The position numbers and the translations under genes were made by a program. A stretch of 64,000 nucleotides of DNA from Bathymodiolus brooksi (lineage: Eukaryota; Mollusca; Bivalvia; Mytilida; Modiolidae): positions 30,861,804 through 30,925,803 of the forward strand of contig OY804579.1 in the NCBI GenBank assembly GCA_963680875.1, read 5' to 3'. The notes under the pieces were generated by a model. That model saw only the letters and a list, made by a program, of their open reading frames with translations, did not search any database and was not told where the DNA came from. Positions 29,601 through 41,575 of this stretch are shown here, piece by piece (position 1 is the stretch's first letter; each line of letters begins with the position of its first letter).

Positions 29601-30859
29601 TGATTGTAACTACCAACTATCACGGTTACTACTATAGATGTGATAAAGTAGTGATTGTAACTACGAACTATCACGGCTATGACAACTATAGATGTAATAA
29701 AGTACTGATTGTAACTACCAACTATCACGGCTAAAACTATAGATGTGATAAAGTACTGATTGTAACTACCAACTATCACGGCTACGACAACAATAGATGT
29801 GATAAAGTACTGATTGTAACTACCAACTTTGACTGCTATAACAACTATAGATGTGATCAAGTACTGATTGAAACTACCAACTATCACGACTATGGCAACT
29901 GTAGATGTGATAAAGTAGTGATTGTAACTACCAAATATCACGGCTATGACAACTACAGATGTGATAAAGTAGTGATCGTAACTACCAATTATCACGGCTA
30001 TGACAACTGTAGATGTGATAAAGTAGTGATTGTAACTACCAACTATCAAGGCTATGACAACTGTAGATGTGATAAAGTAGTAATTGTAACTACCAGCTAT
30101 CACGGCTATGACAACAATAGATGTGATAAAGTACTGATTGTAACTACCAACTATCACGGCTATGACAACTGTAGATGTGATAAAGTAGTAATTGTAACTA
30201 CCAACTATCACGGCTACTACAATAGATGTGATAAAGTAGTGATTGTAGCTACCAACTCTCACGCTATGACAACTATAGATGTGATAAAGTACTGATTGAA
30301 ACTACCAACTATCACGTCTATGGCAACTGTAGATGTGATAAAGTACTGATTGTAACTACCAATTATCACGGCTATGACAACTGTAAATGTGATAAAATAG
30401 TGATTGTAACTAACAACTATCACGGCTATGACAACAATAGATGTGATAAAGAAGTGATTGTAACTACCAACTATCACGGCTACTACTATATATGTGATAA
30501 AGTAGTGATTGTAACTAACAACTTTCACGACTATGACAACTATAGATGTGATAAAGTACTGATTGTATCTACCAACTATCACGGCTATAATAACCATAGA
30601 TGTGATAAAGTAGTGATTGTAACTACCAACTGTCACGGCTATGACAACTATAAATGTGATAAAGTAGTGATTGTAACTACCAACTATCACGCTACGACAA
30701 CCTTAGATGTGATAAAATACTGATTGTAACTACCAACTATCACGGCTATGACAATTATAGATGTGATAAAGTACTGATTGTAACTACCAACTATCACGGC
30801 TATGACAACTATACATGTGATAAAGTACTGATTGTAACTACCAACTATCACGGCTATGA
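26625..30859. repeat. 4,235-bp tandem duplication, copy 2
   Basis: Second copy, abutting copy 1. The junction at about 26,625 joins the TATACATGTG monomer to the GACAATTATAG monomer homologous to about 22,390. After about 30,860 the sequence returns to the original continuation seen at 18,944 in the first 7.6-kb unit. Confidence 0.9.
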
Positions 30860-31512
30860 CAACAATAGATGTGATAAAATAGTGATTGTAACTACCAACT
30901 GTCACGGCTATGACAACTATAGATGTGATAAAGTACTGATTGTAGCTACCAACTATCACGGCTACGACAACTATAGATGTGAAAAATTACTAATTGTAAC
31001 TACCAACTATCACAGCTACGACAACTATTGATGTGATAAAGTTCTGATTGTACTTACCAACTATCACGGCTATGACAACTGTAGATGTGATTATGTACTG
31101 ATTGTAACTACCAACTATCACTGTTATGACAATTATAGATGTGATAAAGTACTGATTGTAACTACCAACTATAACGGCTATGACAACTATAGATGTGATA
31201 AAGTACTGGTTGTAACTACCAACTATCACGGCTATGACATCTATATATGTGATAAAGTACTTATTATAACTACCAACTATCACGAATATGACAACTATTG
31301 ATGTGATAAAGTACTTATTGTAACTACCAACTATCACGGCTACTACTATAGATGTGATAAAGTAGTGATTGTAACTACGAATTATCACGGCTATGATAAC
31401 TAAAGATGTGATAAAGTAGTGATTGTAACTACCAACTATCACGGCTATGACAACTATAGATGTGATAAAGTACTGATTGTAACTACCAACTATCACGGCT
31501 ACTACTATAGAT

Positions 31513-34500
31513 GTGATAAAGTAGTGATTGTTAACTACGAACTATCACGGTTATGATAACTAAAGATGTGATAAAGTAGTGATTGTAACTACCAACTATC
31601 ACGGCTATGACAACTATAGATGTGATAAATTACTGATTGTAACTACCAACTATCACGGCTATGAGAACTATAGATGTGATAAAGTACTGATTGTAACTAC
31701 CACCTATCACGGCTATGACAACTATAGATGTGATAAAGTACTGCTTGTAACTACCAACTATCACGGCTACGACAACTATAGATGTGATCAAGTACTGATT
31801 GTAACTACCAACTTTCACGGCTATGACAACTATAAATGTGATAAAGTACTGATTGTAACTACCAACTATCACGGCTATGACAACTTTAGATGTGATAAAG
31901 TGGTGATTGTAGCTACCAACTGTCACGGCTTTGACAACAATATATGTGATGAAGCAGTGATTGTAACTACCAACTGTCACGGCTAGGACAACCATAGATG
32001 TGATAAAGAACTGATTGTAACTACCAACTATCACGGCTATGACAACTATAGGTGTGATAAAGTACTGAGTGTAACTACCAACTATCACGGCTATGACAAC
32101 TATAGATGTGATAAAATAGTGATTGTAACTACCAACTATCACGCTATGACAACTATAGATGTGATAAAGTACTGGTTGTAACTACAAACTATCACGGCTA
32201 TGACATCTATAGATGTGATAAAGTACTTATTATAACTACCAACTATCACGGCTATGACAACTATAAATGTGAAAAAATAGTGATTGTAACTACCAACTGT
32301 CACGGTTATGACAACTATTGATGTGATCAAGTACTGATTGTAACTACCAACTATCACGGGTATGACAACTATAGATGTGATCAAGTACTGATTATAGCTA
32401 CCAACTATCACGGGTATGACAACTATAGATGTGATAAAATAGTGATTGTAACTACCAACTATCACGGCTATGACAACAATATATGTGATGAAGCAGTGAT
32501 TGTAACTACCAACTGTCACGGCTATGACAAACATAGATGTGATAAAGAACTGATTTTAACTACCAACTATCACGGCTATGACAACTATAGGTGTGATAAA
32601 GTACTGAGTGTAACTACCAACTATCACGGCTATGACAACTATAGATGTGATAAAATAGTGATTGTATCTACCAACTATCACGGCTATGACAACTATAGAT
32701 GTAATAAAGTACTGGTTGTAACTACCAACTATCACGGCTATGACATCTATAGATGTGATAAAGTACTTATTATAACTACCAACTATCACGGCTATGACAA
32801 CTATAAATGTGAAAAAATAGTGATTGTAACTACCAACTGTCACCGCTATGACAACTATTGATGTGATCAAGTACTGATTGTAACCACCAACTATCACGGG
32901 TATGACAACTATAGATGTGATCAAGTACTGATTGTAACTACCAACTATCACGGCTATGACAACTATTGATGTGATCAAGTACTGATTGTAACTACCAACT
33001 ATCACGGGTATGACAACTATAGATGTGATCAAGTACTGATTGTAACTACCAACTATCACGGGTATGACAACTATTGATGTGATAAAGTACTGATTGTAAC
33101 TACCAACTATCACGGCTATGACAACTGTAGATGTGATAAAGTGATGATTGTAGCTACCAACTGTCACGGCTTTGACAACTATAAGTGTGATAAAGTACTG
33201 AGTGTAACTACTAACTGTCACGGCTATGACATCTATAGATGTGATAAAGTACTTATTATAACTACCAACTATCACGGCTATGACAACTATAAATGTGATA
33301 AAGTACTGGTTTTAACTACCAACTATCACGGCTATGACATCTATAGATGTGATAAAGTACTGATTATAACTACCAACTATCACGGCTATGACAACTATAA
33401 ATGTGAAAGAATAGTGATTGTAACTACCAACTGTCACGGCTATGACAACTATTGATGTGATCAAGTACTGATTGTAACTACCAACTATCACGGGTATGAC
33501 AACTATAAATGTGATCAAGTACTGATTGTAACTACCAACTATCACGGGTATGACAACTATAGATGTGATAAAGTACTGATTGTAACTACCAACTGTCACG
33601 GCTATGACAACTATAGATGTGATAAAATAGTGATTGTAACTACCAACTGTCACGGCTATGACAACTATAGATGTGAAAAAGTACTGATTGTAACTACCAA
33701 CTATCACTGCTATGTCAACAATAGATGTGATAAAGTACTGATTGTAACTACCAACTATCACGGCTATGATAACTATAGATGTGATAAAGTACTGATTGTA
33801 AATACCAACTATCACGGCTATGACAACTATAGATGTGATAAAGTACTTATTATAACTACCAACTATCACGGCTATGACAACTATAAATGTGAAAAAATAG
33901 TGATTGTAACTAACAACTGTCACGGCTATGACAACTATTGATGTGATCAAGTACTGATTGTAACTACCAACTATCACGGGTATGACAACTATAGATGTGA
34001 TCAAGTACTGATTGTAACTACCAACTATCACAGCTATGACAACAATAGATGTGATAAAGTAATGATTTTAACTACCAACTATCACGCTATGACAACTATA
34101 GATGTGATAATGTAGTGATTGTAACTACCAACTATCACGGCTATGACAACTATAGATGTGATAAAATACTGATTGTGACTACCAACTATCACGGCTATGA
34201 CAACTAGAGGTGTGATAAAGTAGTGATTGTAACTACCAACTATCAAGGCTACAACTATAGGTGTGATAAAATAGTGATTGTAACTACCAACTATCACGGC
34301 TATGACAACTATAGATGTGATAAAGAAGTGATTGTAACTACCAACTATCACGGCTACAACCATAGATGTGATAAAGTAGTGATTGTAACTACCAACTATC
34401 ACGGCTATGACAACTATAGATGTGATAAAGTTCAGATTGTAACTACCAACTATCACGGCTATAACAACAATAGATGTGATAAAGTACTGATTAAAACTAC

Positions 34501-35754
34501 CAACTTTCACGGCTATGACAACTGTAGATGTGATAAAGTAGTGATTGTAACTACCAACTATCACGGCTACGACAACTATAAATGTGATAAAGTACTGATT
34601 GTAACTACCAACTATCACGGCTATGACAATTATAAATGTGATAAAGTACTTGTTGTAACTACCAACTATCACGGCTATGACAACAATATATGTGATAAAG
34701 CAGTTATTATAACTACCAACTATCACGGCTATGACAACTATAAATGTGATAAAGAACTGATTGTAACTACCAACTATCACGGCTATGACAACTATTGATG
34801 TGATCAAGTACTGATTGTAATTACCAACTATCACGGCAATGACAACTATAGATGTGATAAAATAGTGATTGTAACTACCAACTATCACGGCTATGACATC
34901 TATAGATGTGATAAAGTACTTATTATAACTACCAACTATCACGGCTATGACAACTATAAATGTGATAAAGTACTGGTTGTAACTTCCAACTATCACGGCT
35001 ATGACAACTATAGATGTGATAAAGTAGTAATAGTAACTACCAACTGTCACGGCTATGACAACTATAGATGTAATAAAATACTGATTGTAACTACCAACTA
35101 TCACGGCTATGACAACTATAGGTGTGATAAAGTAGTGATTGTAACTACCAACTATCACGGCTACTACAATAGATGTGATAAAGTAGTGATTGTAACTACC
35201 AACTATCACGGCTATGACAACTATAGATGTGATAAAGAAGTGATTGTAACTACCAACTATCACGGCTACAACTATAGATGTGAAAAGTATTGATTGTAAA
35301 TACCAACTATCACGGCTATGACAACTATAGATGTGATAAAGTACTGATTGTAGCTACCAACTATCACGCTATGACAACTATAGATGTGATAAAGTAATGA
35401 TTGTAACTTCCAACTATCACGGCTATGACAACTATAGATGTGATAAAGTAGTAATAGTAACTACCAACTGTCACGGCTATGACAACTATAGATGTAATAA
35501 AATACTGATTGTAACTACCAACTATCACGGCTATGACAACTATAGGTGTGATAAAGTAGTGATTGTAACTACCAACTATCACGGCTACTACTATAGATGT
35601 GATAAAGTAGTGATTGTAACTACCAACTATCACGGCTATGACAACTATAGATGTGATAAAGAAGTGATTGTAACTACCAACTATCACGGCTACAACTATA
35701 GATGTGATAAAGAAGTGATTGTAACTACCAACTATCACGGCTACAACTATAGAT
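31513..35754. repeat. 4,242-bp higher-order repeat, copy 1 (zone C)
   Basis: Tandem pair with a constant 4,242-bp offset (31,579 to 35,821, 34,082 to 38,324, 35,364 to 39,606). It begins at GTAGTGATTGTTAACTACG, continues through the end of the zone B unit, and adds a TGATCA-rich stretch at 32.3-34.0 kb. CACGCTATG 53-bp monomers occur at about 32,145, 34,088 and 35,370. A 424-bp internal echo (34,985 to 35,409, starting at an AACTTCCAAC monomer) closes the unit. Confidence 0.92.
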
Positions 35755-38700
35755 GTGATAAAGTAGTGATTGTTAACTACGAACTATCACGGTTATGATA
35801 ACTAAAGATGTGATAAAGTAGTGATTGTAACTACCAACTATCACGGCTATGACAACTATAGATGTGATAAATTACTGATTGTAACTACCAACTATCACGG
35901 CTATGAGAACTATAGATGTGATAAAGTACTGATTGTAACTACCACCTATCACGGCTATGACAACTATAGATGTGATAAAGTACTGCTTGTAACTACCAAC
36001 TATCACGGCTACGACAACTATAGATGTGATCAAGTACTGATTGTAACTACCAACTTTCACGGCTATGACAACTATAAATGTGATAAAGTACTGATTGTAA
36101 CTACCAACTATCACGGCTATGACAACTTTAGATGTGATAAAGTGGTGATTGTAGCTACCAACTGTCACGGCTTTGACAACAATATATGTGATGAAGCAGT
36201 GATTGTAACTACCAACTGTCACGGCTAGGACAACCATAGATGTGATAAAGAACTGATTGTAACTACCAACTATCACGGCTATGACAACTATAGGTGTGAT
36301 AAAGTACTGAGTGTAACTACCAACTATCACGGCTATGACAACTATAGATGTGATAAAATAGTGATTGTAACTACCAACTATCACGCTATGACAACTATAG
36401 ATGTGATAAAGTACTGGTTGTAACTACAAACTATCACGGCTATGACATCTATAGATGTGATAAAGTACTTATTATAACTACCAACTATCACGGCTATGAC
36501 AACTATAAATGTGAAAAAATAGTGATTGTAACTACCAACTGTCACGGTTATGACAACTATTGATGTGATCAAGTACTGATTGTAACTACCAACTATCACG
36601 GGTATGACAACTATAGATGTGATCAAGTACTGATTATAGCTACCAACTATCACGGGTATGACAACTATAGATGTGATAAAATAGTGATTGTAACTACCAA
36701 CTATCACGGCTATGACAACAATATATGTGATGAAGCAGTGATTGTAACTACCAACTGTCACGGCTATGACAAACATAGATGTGATAAAGAACTGATTTTA
36801 ACTACCAACTATCACGGCTATGACAACTATAGGTGTGATAAAGTACTGAGTGTAACTACCAACTATCACGGCTATGACAACTATAGATGTGATAAAATAG
36901 TGATTGTATCTACCAACTATCACGGCTATGACAACTATAGATGTAATAAAGTACTGGTTGTAACTACCAACTATCACGGCTATGACATCTATAGATGTGA
37001 TAAAGTACTTATTATAACTACCAACTATCACGGCTATGACAACTATAAATGTGAAAAAATAGTGATTGTAACTACCAACTGTCACCGCTATGACAACTAT
37101 TGATGTGATCAAGTACTGATTGTAACCACCAACTATCACGGGTATGACAACTATAGATGTGATCAAGTACTGATTGTAACTACCAACTATCACGGCTATG
37201 ACAACTATTGATGTGATCAAGTACTGATTGTAACTACCAACTATCACGGGTATGACAACTATAGATGTGATCAAGTACTGATTGTAACTACCAACTATCA
37301 CGGGTATGACAACTATTGATGTGATAAAGTACTGATTGTAACTACCAACTATCACGGCTATGACAACTGTAGATGTGATAAAGTGATGATTGTAGCTACC
37401 AACTGTCACGGCTTTGACAACTATAAGTGTGATAAAGTACTGAGTGTAACTACTAACTGTCACGGCTATGACATCTATAGATGTGATAAAGTACTTATTA
37501 TAACTACCAACTATCACGGCTATGACAACTATAAATGTGATAAAGTACTGGTTTTAACTACCAACTATCACGGCTATGACATCTATAGATGTGATAAAGT
37601 ACTGATTATAACTACCAACTATCACGGCTATGACAACTATAAATGTGAAAGAATAGTGATTGTAACTACCAACTGTCACGGCTATGACAACTATTGATGT
37701 GATCAAGTACTGATTGTAACTACCAACTATCACGGGTATGACAACTATAAATGTGATCAAGTACTGATTGTAACTACCAACTATCACGGGTATGACAACT
37801 ATAGATGTGATAAAGTACTGATTGTAACTACCAACTGTCACGGCTATGACAACTATAGATGTGATAAAATAGTGATTGTAACTACCAACTGTCACGGCTA
37901 TGACAACTATAGATGTGAAAAAGTACTGATTGTAACTACCAACTATCACTGCTATGTCAACAATAGATGTGATAAAGTACTGATTGTAACTACCAACTAT
38001 CACGGCTATGATAACTATAGATGTGATAAAGTACTGATTGTAAATACCAACTATCACGGCTATGACAACTATAGATGTGATAAAGTACTTATTATAACTA
38101 CCAACTATCACGGCTATGACAACTATAAATGTGAAAAAATAGTGATTGTAACTACCAACTGTCACGGCTATGACAACTATTGATGTGATCAAGTACTGAT
38201 TGTAACTACCAACTATCACGGGTATGACAACTATAGATGTGATCAAGTACTGATTGTAACTACCAACTATCACAGCTATGACAACAATAGATGTGATAAA
38301 GTAATGATTTTAACTACCAACTATCACGCTATGACAACTATAGATGTGATAATGTAGTGATTGTAACTACCAACTATCACGGCTATGACAACTATAGATG
38401 TGATAAAATACTGATTGTGACTACCAACTATCACGGCTATGACAACTAGAGGTGTGATAAAGTAGTGATTGTAACTACCAACTATCAAGGCTACAACTAT
38501 AGGTGTGATAAAATAGTGATTGTAACTACCAACTATCACGGCTATGACAACTATAGATGTGATAAAGAAGTGATTGTAACTACCAACTATCACGGCTACA
38601 ACCATAGATGTGATAAAGTAGTGATTGTAACTACCAACTATCACGGCTATGACAACTATAGATGTGATAAAGTTCAGATTGTAACTACCAACTATCACGG

Positions 38701-39996
38701 CTATAACAACAATAGATGTGATAAAGTACTGATTAAAACTACCAACTTTCACGGCTATGCCAACTGTAGATGTGATAAAGTAGTGATTGTAACTACCAAC
38801 TATCACGGCTACGACAACTATAAATGTGATAAAGTACTGATTGTAACTACCAACTATCACGGCTATGACAATTATAAATGTGATAAAGTACTTGTTGTAA
38901 CTACCAACTATCACGGCTATGACAACAATATATGTGATAAAGCAGTTATTATAACTACCAACTATCACGGCTATGACAACTATAAATGTGATAAAGAACT
39001 GATTGTAACTACCAACTATCACGGCTATGACAACTATTGATGTGATCAAGTACTGATTGTAATTACCAACTATCACGGCAATGACAACTATAGATGTGAT
39101 AAAATAGTGATTGTAACTACCAACTATCACGGCTATGACATCTATAGATGTGATAAAGTACTTATTATAACTACCAACTATCACGGCTATGACAACTATA
39201 AATGTGATAAAGTACTGGTTGTAACTTCCAACTATCACGGCTATGACAACTATAGATGTGATAAAGTAGTAATAGTAACTACCAACTGTCACGGCTATGA
39301 CAACTATAGATGTAATAAAATACTGATTGTAACTACCAACTATCACGGCTATGACAACTATAGGTGTGATAAAGTAGTGATTGTAACTACCAACTATCAC
39401 GGCTACTACAATAGATGTGATAAAGTAGTGATTGTAACTACCAACTATCACGGCTATGACAACTATAGATGTGATAAAGAAGTGATTGTAACTACCAACT
39501 ATCACGGCTACAACTATAGATGTGAAAAGTATTGATTGTAAATACCAACTATCACGGCTATGACAACTATAGATGTGATAAAGTACTGATTGTAGCTACC
39601 AACTATCACGCTATGACAACTATAGATGTGATAAAGTAATGATTGTAACTTCCAACTATCACGGCTATGACAACTATAGATGTGATAAAGTAGTAATAGT
39701 AACTACCAACTGTCACGGCTATGACAACTATAGATGTAATAAAATACTGATTGTAACTACCAACTATCACGGCTATGACAACTATAGGTGTGATAAAGTA
39801 GTGATTGTAACTACCAACTATCACGGCTACTACTATAGATGTGATAAAGTAGTGATTGTAACTACCAACTATCACGGCTATGACAACTATAGATGTGATA
39901 AAGAAGTGATTGTAACTACCAACTATCACGGCTACAACTATAGATGTGATAAAGAAGTGATTGTAACTACCAACTATCACGGCTACAACTATAGAT
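35755..39996. repeat. 4,242-bp higher-order repeat, copy 2 (zone C)
   Basis: Second copy. Among the translated frames I found only two single-base differences: A at 33,913 versus C at 38,155, and A at 34,518 versus C at 38,760. The duplication is therefore recent. Similarity to copy 1 ends near 40,004, where this copy reads GTACTGTTTGTAAC instead of GTAGTGATTGTTAAC. Confidence 0.92.
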
Positions 39997-41575
39997 GTGA
40001 TAAAGTACTGTTTGTAACTACCAACTGTCACGGCTACAACTATTGATGTGATAAAGTACTGATTGTAACTACCAACTAGCACGGCTACTACAACTATAGA
40101 TGTGATAAAGTACTGATTGTAACTAACAACTATCACGGCTATGACAACAATAGATGTGATAAAGTACTGATTGAAACTACCTACTTTCACGGCTATGATA
40201 ACTGTAGATGTGATAAAGTAGTGTACCAACTATCACGGCTATGACAACTATAGATGTGATAAAGTAGTGATTGTATCTACCAACTGTCACGGCTATGACA
40301 ACTATAAATGTGATAATGTACTGATTGTAACTACCAACTATCACGGCTACGAAAACTGTAGATGTGATAACATACTGATTGTAACTACCAACTATCACGG
40401 CTATGACAATTATAAATGTGATAAAGTACTGGTTGTAACTACCAACTATCACGGCTATGACATCTATAGATGTGATAAAATACTTATTATAACTACCAAC
40501 TATCACGGCTATGACAACTATAAATGTGAAAAAATAGTGATTGTAACTATCAACTGTCCCGGCTATTACAACTATTGATGTGATCAAGTACTGATTGTAA
40601 CTACCAACTATCACGGGTATGACAACTATAGATGTGATAACATAGTGATTGTAACTACCAACTGTCACGGGTATGACAACTATAGATGTGATAAAGTACT
40701 GATGGTAACTACCAACTATCACGGCTATGACAACAATAGATGTGATAAAGTACTGATTGTAACTACCAACTATCACGGCTATGATAACTATAGATTTGAT
40801 AAAGTACTGATTGTAAATACCAACTATCACGGCTATGACAACTATAGATGTGCTAAAGTACTGATTGTAACTACCAACTATCACGCTATGACAATTATAG
40901 ATGTGATAAAGTACTGATTGTAACTACCAACTATCACGGCTATGACAACTATAAGTGTGATAAAGTAGTGATTGTAACTACCAACTATCACGGCTACTAC
41001 TATAGATGTGATGAAGTAGTGATTGTAACTACCAACTATCACGGCTATGACAACTATAGATGTGATAAAGTACTGATTGTAACTACCAACTGTCACGGCT
41101 ACAACTATTGATGTGATAAAGTACTGATTGTAACTACCAACTATCACGGCTACGACAACTGTAGATGTGATAAAATACTGATTGTAACTACCAACTATCA
41201 CGGCTATGACAATTATAAATGTGATAATGTACTGATTGTAACTACCAACTATCACGGTTACGACAACTGTAGATGTGATAAAATACTGATTGTAACTACC
41301 AACTATCACGGCTATGACAATTATAAATGTGATAAAGTACTGATTATAACTACCAACTATCACGGCTATGAAAACTCTAGATGTGATAAAGTACTGATTG
41401 TAACTACCAACTATCACGGCTACGACAACTGTAGATGGAATAAAATACTGATTGTAACTACCAACTATCACGGCTACGACAACTATTGATGTGATAAAGT
41501 AATGATTGTAACTACTAACTATCACGGCTATAACAATTATTGATGTGATAAAGTACTGATTGTAACTACCAACTA
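38860..41575. repeat. 2.7-kb higher-order repeat, copy 1
   Basis: Recurs at about 41,580-44,215 with an offset of 2,719 to 2,724 bp in the left and middle parts (39,107 to 41,826; 40,229 to 42,953) and 2,669 bp in the right part (40,881 to 43,550). Shared rare variants are a truncated GTAGTGTACCAACTATC junction at about 40,220 where part of a monomer is missing, AACTAGCACGGC, GATGGTAAC, and GTGCTAAAGTAC. The left part overlaps the second 4,242-bp copy. Confidence 0.82.

Larger units (their letters stand above)
20757..32672. repeat. Zone B 7.6-kb higher-order repeat, copy 2, expanded by an internal 4,235-bp duplication
   Basis: Second copy of 13,130-20,756, offset 7,627 bp up to about 17,990/25,620 and 7,681 bp after it, because one 54-bp monomer is absent from copy 1 at about 17,995-18,010. 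From about 30,860 the offset becomes 11,916 bp, exactly 7,681 plus 4,235, showing an inserted tandem copy. Correspondence with copy 1 ends near 32,672, where this copy has AACTATAGATGTAATAAAG and copy 1 loops back to its own start. Confidence 0.87.
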
